NCBI GenBank assembly: GCA_025056455.1
Contig: JANWVY010000002.1
Span: 544,737 to 608,736, forward strand
Length of the DNA: 64,000 nucleotides
Reading direction: 5' to 3'
Source: Bryobacteraceae bacterium
GTDB lineage: Bacteria; Acidobacteriota; Terriglobia; Bryobacterales; Bryobacteraceae
In this document: positions 44,743 through 53,649 of the stretch, piece by piece
How positions within the stretch are numbered: position 1 is the first letter of the stretch
Layout: every line of letters begins with the position of its first letter
Made by a program: the position numbers and the translations under genes
Notes under the pieces: generated by a model
Told to the model about the DNA's origin: nothing
The model's database searches: none
What the model saw: the letters and a program-made list of their open reading frames with translations, nothing else

Positions 44743-47418
44743 TTACCGGCTCAGACGCAACGAGAAGCGAAAGCTCCGGCCGTCATTGAGCGTATTGGTG
44801 ATTACGCCGAAATTAGGATCGGTTAGCGTAAAGCCAGGTTCGGCAAACTGAGGAGTGTTGGTCAAATTGATGGACTCGGCTCGGAACGTCACTTTCCAAT
44901 CTCGCGGTAGACCCCACTGCCCTGTGAAGCCGGCGTTCCAGTTGCGGATTGAGGCGCGGCGAAACACATGACGGCCGAGGTTGCCGCGCGGCTGCCCTGG
45001 TTCAATAAAGGCGAACGCGGACTTGGGCAACTGTTCCCGGGAGCGGTCCGGATGCGAAATGGTCCGTCCCAGTACCCGCGGATCCACCACATGCGGCCGG
45101 TCGCCACTGATGCCATCGACGTTTCCAAATCCCGGCGCATCCGACCCTGTCGTGAGATTAAACGGCGTACCTGTTTTGAGGAGCGTCACTGAATCCACCT
45201 GCCAGCGGCCAAACCACCCTGGCAAGCGGCGAACAAGAACTTCTGGCAAGCGATAGTCAGCCTTCAGTAGGAATGCATGGGGAGAATCAAAGCGGCTCAC
45301 GCTGCGCAAGTCTCCCACCACATCGAATTCTCCTTGGCTGCGGTAGCGGAAAGAGTCCACATCATGCGCGGTGTTTGTGTAGTCGCCGCCGAGATCTATG
45401 GCTTTGCTCAACCAGTAGGAGGCTTCGAGCGTTACGCCGCGATAGTTGCGCGAACTCACCGTTGTGCGAAAGGCGTCAAAATAGCCGCGAGAGGAGTTCA
45501 TAACGCGCCGGATCTCACCCATGGACGAGATGGCGCGCCGCGCATCAACAGTAGCCGTCGTCAGTGGAATGCCCGGTCTCGGATGCGCCCGGTTCAGATA
45601 CCAATGGTTCAGCACTTTGATGGAGCGGCTACCCACATAGGCGAGCTGCCAGGTCCAAGCCGGTGCTGGCGCGAGCTCCCACACGGCGTGGTATTGCTGC
45701 GAGTAGGGGCTCACCAAATTCGGTTGATAGTCGTAGAAAACGGACTGCCGCGGCGGATTGGCTCGAATGTTGTAGCCTCCGTTCACCAAACGGAGGAGAT
45801 CTGGATCTTGGATGACGGCCTTGTAGTTGTGTGGCGGATTGAAGCGCACCTGCTGGAAGGTGACCGGAAACACTTCTCCATAATGTAGGCCATACCCCAT
45901 GCGCCACACGCCAAACGAACGTGGCAAACGGTAGGCAAGGCCGAGCGCGGGACCGAAATTGTTGTTGTCGGAATAGTAGGGGAGGCGGTCCAGACCGTTC
46001 ACTTCCACGGGGTGTGAAATCGGACGGTAGCCAAGAATCAGATTTAAAGTGAGCCTGGAGCGCGCCGCCCACTTGGCAGCGGCGTAAAACCAGTTGTCCC
46101 AGTTGCGGTATCCCCGATGCAGATCGCCCTGCGCAATCCACAGGGTCGAGGGTAGACCCAGGCGCAGGTTCGTGATGGTGGTGTTGCCATAGTTATTGAA
46201 AAAGGCCAGCGCCGGGATGTGAGCGTCCGATTCCCGGCCGTTCATCTGGCGGCGCAAAAGTTCAAACCCTGCCTTCCAGCTCCAGTTGTTGACCTGGTGG
46301 CTGACTTGAAACGCCGGCCGCCAGTGATTCTGCGCCCGGTCAATTGGCACTGCATTGTTATCGCTAATGGCCCGGAGTAGTCCGCTCGTGAAGATCTGAT
46401 AGCCAATTGCGTTGTTTTCAAGCGTAATGAGACTTCGCGTGCGGTCGAAGCGCAAGGCGGCGACAGTTTGCGTTCGCGCCGACCAGGCCCGTCGCCACTG
46501 CCAGCCCGCTTGATGCGACATGGTCGTAGTATCGGGATTCTGCCCTTTGATGAGCTGGAAGGCTTGAACACGCGCAGCGATGTGCGTATAGCTCGCCGTG
46601 AGGCTGTCGCGCCCGTTGAGCTCCTGGTCAAGGCGCAGCGTGGCGTGGTCATTCTGAACCCGCTGCGGAGCATTCGTGTTGAGCATGCGCGGATCGATGT
46701 CTGTCCGGTTGGGAAGCTCTGCTGGGAAGGCATCCAAAATCCGCTGCACAAACGCGCGTACGCGGGGATCAGAAGCAAGCGGCGTCCGCTCATCTGGTGC
46801 GGGGACCTGGACGTTTCCATTCACAATACCCCGGATTAGTTGCCGCGACCCGTCCAGACTAAGTCTCGCCCGCGGCCACACCGGACCCGTTGCGCCAATC
46901 GAAACGCTGTTTTCACGCGCCGGCTGCACGGGCCCCACTTGAAAGAAAGCGCGAGCCGAAAAAATGCTATTCAAGTGCATCCACTGCAGCTGGCCGTGCC
47001 AGCCTGGTGCCACAGGCCGGCTGGGCAAAAGAATCGAACTGCTTGGCGCCGTCCCAAACTCCGACCCATAGTAATTCCGCTCGGGTTGAAACTCGGCAAT
47101 GATGGTGGGCGTGACGCCGAGTCGCTGATTGATCTCCTTCAGCGCGTTGTTGTCGATCAGATTGAATTGGATGTTCTCATTGCGGCGGCTTTCACCTCGG
47201 TTGGCGTCGGTCTGGCCGAGCAAATTGAGTTGCGTCCGCGCCTCTAGGCCGGGCGAGGAAGGCAGGTTTGGGTTGCTGTCACCCTCCTTTGAGGGCGAGG
47301 CGGCGGAAGCGGGCGCCTCAGCCCGCGTTCCGGGCCCCACCGAAGAAGAGGACTGCGCCCACAGCCCTGCGGTACACAAGGCGAAAAGCACCGCCCTCAA
47401 TCTCCGCTCAGTCGCCAT
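44743..47418 (-). CDS. Receptor-like outer-membrane barrel coupled to an RND pump gene
   Basis: The ATG at 47418 (MATERRLRAVLFALCTAGLWAQ, a signal peptide) overlaps the end of the RND gene by 11 bp. The protein (891 aa) resembles Oar-like receptors from the last part of the plug (NYYGSEFGTAPSSSILL, then FSARAFFQVGPVQPARENS) through the barrel, which ends in RFSLRLSR, but it lacks the carboxypeptidase-regulatory-like domain and most of the plug. An N-terminal Ser/Pro/Gly-rich linker takes their place. Tight coupling to an RND permease gene suggests a part in export across the outer membrane, perhaps in place of a TolC-type channel; this is inference. Confidence 0.75.
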   Translation of the reverse strand: MATERRLRAVLFALCTAGLWAQSSSSVGPGTRAEAPASAASPSKEGDSNPNLPSSPGLEARTQLNLLGQTDANRGESRRNENIQFNLIDNNALKEINQRLGVTPTIIAEFQPERNYYGSEFGTAPSSSILLPSRPVAPGWHGQLQWMHLNSIFSARAFFQVGPVQPARENSVSIGATGPVWPRARLSLDGSRQLIRGIVNGNVQVPAPDERTPLASDPRVRAFVQRILDAFPAELPNRTDIDPRMLNTNAPQRVQNDHATLRLDQELNGRDSLTASYTHIAARVQAFQLIKGQNPDTTTMSHQAGWQWRRAWSARTQTVAALRFDRTRSLITLENNAIGYQIFTSGLLRAISDNNAVPIDRAQNHWRPAFQVSHQVNNWSWKAGFELLRRQMNGRESDAHIPALAFFNNYGNTTITNLRLGLPSTLWIAQGDLHRGYRNWDNWFYAAAKWAARSRLTLNLILGYRPISHPVEVNGLDRLPYYSDNNNFGPALGLAYRLPRSFGVWRMGYGLHYGEVFPVTFQQVRFNPPHNYKAVIQDPDLLRLVNGGYNIRANPPRQSVFYDYQPNLVSPYSQQYHAVWELAPAPAWTWQLAYVGSRSIKVLNHWYLNRAHPRPGIPLTTATVDARRAISSMGEIRRVMNSSRGYFDAFRTTVSSRNYRGVTLEASYWLSKAIDLGGDYTNTAHDVDSFRYRSQGEFDVVGDLRSVSRFDSPHAFLLKADYRLPEVLVRRLPGWFGRWQVDSVTLLKTGTPFNLTTGSDAPGFGNVDGISGDRPHVVDPRVLGRTISHPDRSREQLPKSAFAFIEPGQPRGNLGRHVFRRASIRNWNAGFTGQWGLPRDWKVTFRAESINLTNTPQFAEPGFTLTDPNFGVITNTLNDGRSFRFSLRLSR

Positions 47419-50400
47419 GAGCCGAAGCGGGCGCGGGCACGTCACGGCGGCGAACCAGCCAGCCGCGAATCTCTTCCACGTAGGAATAACCGACCGGCAC
47501 AACCACCAGCGTTAAGAGAAGACAAAGCGTCTGTCCGCCAATGATGGTGATGGCGATGGCTGAACGTTGCGAGGCGCCAGCCCCAATGCCAATCGCCGTT
47601 GGAATCAATCCCGCCACAATGGAGAAGGTGGTCATCAGGATCGGACGCAGGCGCACGCGGTTGGCCTCGAGAATCGCCTCGCGCAAGGGCCGGCCTTCCG
47701 CCAGCAGACGGTTCATATAGTCGATTTGCAGAATGCCGTTCTTCTTCACAATCCCCAGCAGCAGCAAAACGCCGAGCGCGCTGAACAGGTTTAAGGTGCG
47801 TCCTGTAGCGATTAACGACAACAGTGCGAAGGGGATGGAAAGAGGAAGCGTGGTGAGAATGATGAACGGGTGAATCAGACTTTCAAATTGCGCAGCGAGC
47901 ACCATGTACATGAAGATCGACGCCAGGCCAATGGCCAAGATCATGTTTCGCGTCGTTTCCTCCAGCACCTGCACCTGACCCGAGAATTTCGCCTGATAGC
48001 CTGGCGGCAGACCAACCCGGTCAATGGCCGCCCGGGCCCGGTCGGCGGCCTGTTGAAGCGAATAGCCGTTGGCCACGTTGGCGTAGATGCCGACGGCAAA
48101 CTGCCGGTCCTGGCGGTCAATCCGGCTCGGTCCTAAACCCCGCTCTAATTTGGCGACCGAATCCAGACGGATCAAGCCTTGTTTTGCTGAGGGAATGAGC
48201 AGACGGCTCAAAACCGACGGATCATCGCGCTGGTGCGGCAACAGCCGCATGGTCACCAGATACTGCTCGGATTCCTCTTTGTAGGTCGATATTTGATCCT
48301 CGCCAGACATGAGCAGCCGCACTGCCGAAGCAATGTCGGAAACGCGCACGCCTAGATCCGAGGCCAGCTGGCGGTCAATGTCCACTTGCAGCTCCGGATT
48401 GCTCAGACTCAAATTCACGCGCAAGTCAACCATGGAGGGCTCCTTGGCCATTTCCAGGTTTACTTCGCGGGCCAGTTCCACCAATTTTCGGATATCGGGC
48501 CCCAGAAGTATGGCGCGGATGGGAGCGAACGTGTCGCGACCCCCCAGGACATTGGGGAAGGTCACGCGGGGCCGGGCCGTGGCCGCGAAAGGACGGAGCG
48601 CTTCACGCACTTTCTGTCCCATTTCGCCAATCGGCGCGCGCTGGTCTTGCGGATATAACAATACCGTGATATTGCTCATCGTGACACGGTCCATAAAGAC
48701 CGAACTGGTGGGCACCACGGTACGGACGCCGGGAATTTCGGCGATGCGTTTGGCCATGGCCAGCGTCGTACGCTCCGTCAATTCGAGCGAGGAGCCCTCG
48801 GGAAGCTCTGAAAAGACGGACAGCTCGGACTGATCTTCCTGCGGCATCCAGTCACGACCAATGTGCTGATTGATGATGAATGTCGAGGCAAAGACTAGCG
48901 TGCAGACTGCAACCACAACCCAGCGGTGATTTAGTGACCAGTCAAGCAATCCAACATAGGCGCGTTCCATCCACCCGGACTGATGGCCGTGCTTTTGCGA
49001 CGGCTGTCCTGGTTTCGTCTTGCGCTTCAACATCCGCGCGCTGAGCGTAGGGGTGAGCGTAAACGCTACCAGCATCGACATGAGAATCGAGGCCGTCATG
49101 GTCCAGCCAAACTGGTTCAGGAACTTCTTGGCATAGCCCTCCATAAAAGCGACCGGAACAAAAACGATCACCAGCGAGAGGGTGGTGGCCATCACGGCTA
49201 GCGAGATTTCCTTGGTGGCGACGATGGCTGCCTCCATCGCCGGCAAGCCCTCTTCTTCGATGTAGCGATAAATGTTCTCGAGGACGATGATGGCGTCGTC
49301 AATCACGATCCCTACTGCTAGTGTGAGCCCCAGTAACGTCATGGAGTTCAGCGTAAAGCCCAGCAGCTTTAGGAGCGTGAAGGTGGCGATCACAGAAGTG
49401 GGAATGGCAATGGAGCTGATAAACACCGTGCGCCAGTCCCGGATGAATAGGAAGACAATCAAGGAGGCCAGCAGGCTTCCAAGCACCAGATGCTCTTCGA
49501 GCGCCGCGACCGAGTTTTTGATATAGGTGGCAGATTCCTTTACCAAAGCGACCTGCACGCCGGCCGGCAACTCGCTCTTGATGGTCTCTAAGCGCTTCAA
49601 AACGCCGTCCACCAGTTTCACCGTATTGGTTCCAATCTGCCGGCGAATTTCCAGCATGACGGCAGGCTTGCCCTGATAGTAGGCGAAGCTGCGCCGTTCT
49701 GCCATACCATCCTCGGCATAGCCCACGTCGCGGAGGCGGATCGGAGCTCCACCAACGTTTTTGATGATGATGTTGTTGAATTCCTCCACCCGCTGCACGC
49801 GGCCTAGGGTGCGCACCCCCAGTTCCGATGGTCCCCTGACGATCCGGCCCCCAGGCGCCTCAATATTCTCGGTGCGGATAGCGTGCTCCACATCTTGCGC
49901 GCTCAGGTTGTAAGCATTGAGCTTATCGATGTCCAGAAACAGGTTAATCTGGCGATTGCGGCCACCAAAAATTTCCACCCCTCCCACACCATCGACCGTT
50001 TCGATGGCGCGGCGAATTTTCTTGTCGGCAATTTCTGTTAGCTCCCTTTGGGATCGCTGGCCGCTCACGGCGAGCGTCATCACCGGATCGCTCTCCGGAT
50101 CCGCTTTAATGACCGAAGGAGGGAGGACATTGGGGGGCAGCTTGCGCATGGCGGCGCTGACCTTTTCGCGCACATCTTCAACGGCCTCACCAATGTCGCG
50201 GTCCAAAACAAAGGTCACCATGATGCGCGCGTTGCCTTCGGTGATGAACCCCCGTAGCTCCTGAATGCCGCTGATCGCCGAAATGGATTCTTCGAGCGGA
50301 ATCACCACCTGGGAGGCCACTTCCTCGGGACTTGCGCCCGGCAGCCGGACCTGCACGTAAACCGTGGCTGGGTCGGTGCGGGGAAACAGATCCAAACCTA

Positions 50401-50494
50401 AATCGCGGAAGCTGAAGATGCCCAGCACCACCAGGAAAAAAATCAACATGAAGGCGAACACGGGCCGCCGGACGCAAATTTCTGAAATGCCCAA
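47408..50494 (-). CDS. RND-family efflux permease (AcrB/MdtB-like)
   Basis: Inner-membrane proton-driven pump of 1028 aa, the normal length for HAE1-type drug exporters. Seen: the N-terminal cap VRRPVFAFMLIFFLVVLG, the porter segment GVGGVEIFGGRNRQINLFLD, and the proton relay AVGIVIDDAIIVLENIYRY with Asp399-Asp400. The repeat of the two halves is evident. The usual periplasmic adaptor (HlyD/AcrA) gene is not adjacent: upstream is the divergent fabD, downstream is a receptor-like barrel gene overlapping by 11 bp. Substrate unknown. Confidence 0.93.
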   Translation of the reverse strand: MGISEICVRRPVFAFMLIFFLVVLGIFSFRDLGLDLFPRTDPATVYVQVRLPGASPEEVASQVVIPLEESISAISGIQELRGFITEGNARIMVTFVLDRDIGEAVEDVREKVSAAMRKLPPNVLPPSVIKADPESDPVMTLAVSGQRSQRELTEIADKKIRRAIETVDGVGGVEIFGGRNRQINLFLDIDKLNAYNLSAQDVEHAIRTENIEAPGGRIVRGPSELGVRTLGRVQRVEEFNNIIIKNVGGAPIRLRDVGYAEDGMAERRSFAYYQGKPAVMLEIRRQIGTNTVKLVDGVLKRLETIKSELPAGVQVALVKESATYIKNSVAALEEHLVLGSLLASLIVFLFIRDWRTVFISSIAIPTSVIATFTLLKLLGFTLNSMTLLGLTLAVGIVIDDAIIVLENIYRYIEEEGLPAMEAAIVATKEISLAVMATTLSLVIVFVPVAFMEGYAKKFLNQFGWTMTASILMSMLVAFTLTPTLSARMLKRKTKPGQPSQKHGHQSGWMERAYVGLLDWSLNHRWVVVAVCTLVFASTFIINQHIGRDWMPQEDQSELSVFSELPEGSSLELTERTTLAMAKRIAEIPGVRTVVPTSSVFMDRVTMSNITVLLYPQDQRAPIGEMGQKVREALRPFAATARPRVTFPNVLGGRDTFAPIRAILLGPDIRKLVELAREVNLEMAKEPSMVDLRVNLSLSNPELQVDIDRQLASDLGVRVSDIASAVRLLMSGEDQISTYKEESEQYLVTMRLLPHQRDDPSVLSRLLIPSAKQGLIRLDSVAKLERGLGPSRIDRQDRQFAVGIYANVANGYSLQQAADRARAAIDRVGLPPGYQAKFSGQVQVLEETTRNMILAIGLASIFMYMVLAAQFESLIHPFIILTTLPLSIPFALLSLIATGRTLNLFSALGVLLLLGIVKKNGILQIDYMNRLLAEGRPLREAILEANRVRLRPILMTTFSIVAGLIPTAIGIGAGASQRSAIAITIIGGQTLCLLLTLVVVPVGYSYVEEIRGWLVRRRDVPAPASAHGD

Positions 50495-50574
50495 GGTGAA
50501 TGCTCCTGAGTTAAGCCTCTACGGAGAGAAGATGATCGCCGAGCCTTGAGAGGTTACTATTATAGCTTGCTCTT

Positions 50575-51498
50575 ATGTCGAAACTTGCTTTTCTGTTCCC
50601 GGGGCAGGGGTCTCAGTTTGCCGGAATGGGCAAGTCCTTGTTCGACCACTACCCCCGGGCCCGAGAGACCTTTGAGCAAGCCGATCAGGTCCTCGGTTTT
50701 GCTCTCTCCAAGCTGTGCTTTGAAGGGCCGGAGGAAGCCCTGAAGCAGACGGAGAATACGCAACCGGCTTTGCTCACGGTTTCAGTTGCCGCTTGGCGCG
50801 TTCTGGACGAGAAGGGCTTCCGGGCGGACTACGTCGCCGGTCACAGCCTGGGTGAGTACTCGGCGCTCGTCGCGGCTGGAGCCCTGGATTTTGCTGACGC
50901 GGTCCGTTTGGTGCGCAAACGTGGTCAATATATGCAACAAGCCACGCCACCCGGCGTTGGCGCGATGGCAGCCTTGCTGAAACTCCCGCTCGACCAGCTG
51001 GATTCCATCCTCGCTCAGGCGGCGCAAGGCGAAGTTGTTACAGCCGCCAATCTCAACTCCCCCGATCAGGTGGTGATCGCGGGCCATGCGGGAGCCGTGG
51101 CGCGAGCCTCTGAACTCGCGAAAGCCGCTGGAGCCAAGAGGGCGGTGCCGCTACCTGTCAGCGCGCCCTTCCATTGTCCTTTGATGAAACCGGCGCAGGA
51201 ACGTCTGGCTGTAGATCTTGAGGCCACAACCTTCCGCGACCCCTCGCCCCCTCTGATCAACAACTGGCAAGCCCACCTCATCACCACCGCAGAGCAAGCC
51301 CGGCGCGGGCTCATTGAGCAAGTGCCCAATCCGGTTCGCTGGACCGACTCCGTGCGGTTGATGGCCGAGCTGGGTGTCCGGCGCGCTGTCGAAGTAGGAC
51401 CCGGTGCCGTCCTCAGTGGTCTAGTGAGACAAATCGAACCTGCCATCGAGTGCCAGAGATTCGGCGAAGTGAGCGATTTCGAGAAGCTCAGACTGTAG
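50575..51498 (+). CDS. fabD: Malonyl-CoA:ACP transacylase
   Basis: Loads malonyl groups on acyl carrier protein for type II fatty acid synthesis. The start is ATG at 50575. Seen: FPGQGSQFAGMG, the nucleophile Ser91 in GHSLGEYSALVAAGAL, Arg116, and the catalytic His200 in SAPFHCPLM. Length 307 aa is standard. It is unlinked from other fab genes; the only other one in the window, fabH, is far away. The PfkB kinase gene follows after 20 bp. Confidence 0.95.
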   Translation: MSKLAFLFPGQGSQFAGMGKSLFDHYPRARETFEQADQVLGFALSKLCFEGPEEALKQTENTQPALLTVSVAAWRVLDEKGFRADYVAGHSLGEYSALVAAGALDFADAVRLVRKRGQYMQQATPPGVGAMAALLKLPLDQLDSILAQAAQGEVVTAANLNSPDQVVIAGHAGAVARASELAKAAGAKRAVPLPVSAPFHCPLMKPAQERLAVDLEATTFRDPSPPLINNWQAHLITTAEQARRGLIEQVPNPVRWTDSVRLMAELGVRRAVEVGPGAVLSGLVRQIEPAIECQRFGEVSDFEKLRL

Positions 51499-51518
51499 GT
51501 GATACACTCGAATTTTCT

Positions 51519-52601
51519 ATGAACTACGGTCTTTCCATTCCGCCTGCAGGAGGCCTCGATTTTCTCGCGCTCGGCGCGCTGATTCACCGACTGGATCCCG
51601 GCTTGATTCCATTTCGCAAAGCCACCCATTGCGACATTCACGTCAGCGGTGGAGAGTTCAACGTGGCGGCCAATTTGGCAGATTGCTTCGGGCTCAAAAC
51701 GGGTATCGCCACGGCTATGGTGAACTATCCCATTGGCGATCTGATCGCTGAGCGCGTGAAGGCCATGGGCGTGCAACCCTTCTACAAGCGCTTTGATCAC
51801 GACGGCGTGCAAGGTCCCAATATGGCCACCGTTTACAGTGATCGCGGCATGGGGGTGCGCGCGCCTGTGGTCTTTTACAACCGCGCCAATGAGGCCGCGG
51901 CCTTATTGAAACCTGGCGACTTCGACTGGAAGGCAATCTTTGCTGGAGGAGTACGCTGGTTTCATTCCGGAGGCATCTTTGCTTCCCTTTCCCCTACGAC
52001 TTCGGAAGTAATCGTGGAAGCGATGAAGTCTGCCAAGGCTGCTGGCGCCGTCACGTCCTTCGACCTGAATTACCGAAAAAAACTCTGGTCCGTTTCTGGC
52101 GGTGAGGCCAAGGCCGTCGAAACCATGTCCCGTATTGTTGAACACGTTGATGTGCTAGTCGGCAATGAGGAAGACCTGCAAAAGGGCTTGGGAATTCCTG
52201 GGCCGGACATCGCCGCCAAATCCGAGCTTGACCCGAGCGTCTTTCTTCAAATGATTGACCGCGTGGTCGAGCGCTACCCCCGCATCAAGGTCTTGGCCAC
52301 GACGTTGCGCCAAGTGCATTCCACCAACCGCCATCGCTGGAGCGCAGTGGCATGGATCGATGGACAGACGCATGTCGCGCCCACAGCTGAGCTCGATGTG
52401 CTGGACCGCGTGGGTGGTGGCGATGGATTTGCCGCTGGCCTCTTCTACGGCATGTTGACAGGGCGACCTCCAGAACAGTGTGTTAGGCTCGGATGGGCGC
52501 ATGGTGCGCTGCTCACGACGTTTCCCGGTGACACCACCATGGCCAAGCTGGAGGATGTTTTGGAGTTCGCCGCCGGCGGTTCGGCTCGAATCAAACGCTA
52601 G
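51519..52601 (+). CDS. PfkB-family carbohydrate kinase (2-keto-3-deoxygluconate kinase-like)
   Basis: Ribokinase-fold kinase of 360 aa. The ATG at 51519 is preferred; the frame upstream runs into fabD. The N-terminal VSGGEFNVAANLADCFG and the C-terminal anion-hole/catalytic motif DRVGGGDGFAAGLFYG, with Asp as the base, define the PfkB family. FDLNYRKKLW and NEEDLQKGLG are as in KDG and fructose kinases. It resembles KdgK more than fructokinase, which would fit with uronate breakdown hinted at by the PL22-like propeller gene, but the substrate is not proven. It is 20 bp downstream of fabD and may be cotranscribed. Confidence 0.85.
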   Translation: MNYGLSIPPAGGLDFLALGALIHRLDPGLIPFRKATHCDIHVSGGEFNVAANLADCFGLKTGIATAMVNYPIGDLIAERVKAMGVQPFYKRFDHDGVQGPNMATVYSDRGMGVRAPVVFYNRANEAAALLKPGDFDWKAIFAGGVRWFHSGGIFASLSPTTSEVIVEAMKSAKAAGAVTSFDLNYRKKLWSVSGGEAKAVETMSRIVEHVDVLVGNEEDLQKGLGIPGPDIAAKSELDPSVFLQMIDRVVERYPRIKVLATTLRQVHSTNRHRWSAVAWIDGQTHVAPTAELDVLDRVGGGDGFAAGLFYGMLTGRPPEQCVRLGWAHGALLTTFPGDTTMAKLEDVLEFAAGGSARIKR

Positions 52602-52713
52602 GCTTGCAAATGCAGTTGCGCGAGCCGCCTAGCGGAGGGAAAACCTTTCGAAGGCGGGCCAACCGTAAGGTCGACAAAAGTGCTTCTTTGAAAGCGGAAA
52701 GCGAGCGCTTCGC

Positions 52714-53529
52714 ATGACAAAACTCAGGGGTCTGCTTCTTGCCCTCACGGTGTTTAGCTCGGTCAGCGCGGCCACTGGTCCGGCGATCATCGTCCTGCGC
52801 CCGGATTTGCCGGAAGGCGAGGAATGGTATACGCCACCAGCGGAGAATCCTCACGTGAAGAGCCCCCAAGAGAAATGGGTGCGCAAAGTGCGCCGACCCG
52901 TACTTGAAGTCTATCCAGCAGCCCAACCCAATGGTACGGGCGTGGTGATTGCACCGGGCGGCGGGTTCACAATTTTGGCCATTGAACATGAAGGCCGCGA
53001 TGTGGCCCGGTGGATGAACGAGCGTGGCGTCACGGCCTTTGTGCTTCGCTACCGCGTCGGACTCGAAAGCCGGGAAGAAAGCATGAAGGCAGCGATCGAA
53101 GATGGGTTGCTGGCAGTGAAAACCGTGAGGGGCCGCGCCAGTGAGTGGAAGCTCGATCCCAAGCGCATCGGGGTGATGGGATTCTCCGCAGGAGGTTATT
53201 TGACCATAGGCGTCGCAACCCAGTATTCCCCGGAAAGCCGTCCGGACTTTGCAATTCCAATCTACGCCGTCGCGCCCCAGGGCTATGAACCTCCCTCAGA
53301 CGCTCCACCGCTGTTCACCGCCGTGGCTTACGACGACAATCCTCGCATGACAGGCACATTCACGAGCCTGCTCGACAAATGGAAAAAGGTGAACCGGCCT
53401 GCCGAAGGCCACCTCTTTGTCGACGGCGGGCACGGCTTCGGGATGAACCGCAAAGGCAAGTCTTGCGACGCCTGGACAGATCTTCTGGCTCGCTGGATGG
53501 CGCGAATGGGCTTGCTGCCGGGCTCCTAG
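52714..53529 (+). CDS. Secreted alpha/beta-hydrolase (esterase)
   Basis: Signal peptide (MTKLRGLLLALTVFSSVSAA) and alpha/beta-hydrolase fold of 271 aa. The oxyanion-hole motif is APGGGF (about 80-85), the nucleophile Ser158 is in GFSAGG, Asp207 or Asp208 is in VAYDDNP, and His240 is in DGGHGFGM. The pattern fits acetyl-esterase/BD-FAE-like enzymes that deacetylate plant polysaccharides. It has no lipase lid. It follows the KDG-kinase-like gene on the same strand after 112 bp. Confidence 0.87.
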   Translation: MTKLRGLLLALTVFSSVSAATGPAIIVLRPDLPEGEEWYTPPAENPHVKSPQEKWVRKVRRPVLEVYPAAQPNGTGVVIAPGGGFTILAIEHEGRDVARWMNERGVTAFVLRYRVGLESREESMKAAIEDGLLAVKTVRGRASEWKLDPKRIGVMGFSAGGYLTIGVATQYSPESRPDFAIPIYAVAPQGYEPPSDAPPLFTAVAYDDNPRMTGTFTSLLDKWKKVNRPAEGHLFVDGGHGFGMNRKGKSCDAWTDLLARWMARMGLLPGS

Positions 53530-53649
53530 TCCGCCTGCGCCCCGGCCGCTTACACACCTGCACCGCTTTCAGCTAGCGTGAGAGCGGCGCTTTGCCAATC
53601 GTTGCCTGTACACTGAAAGTTTAAGTGACTCCGCATTCCTTGCCCAAGT

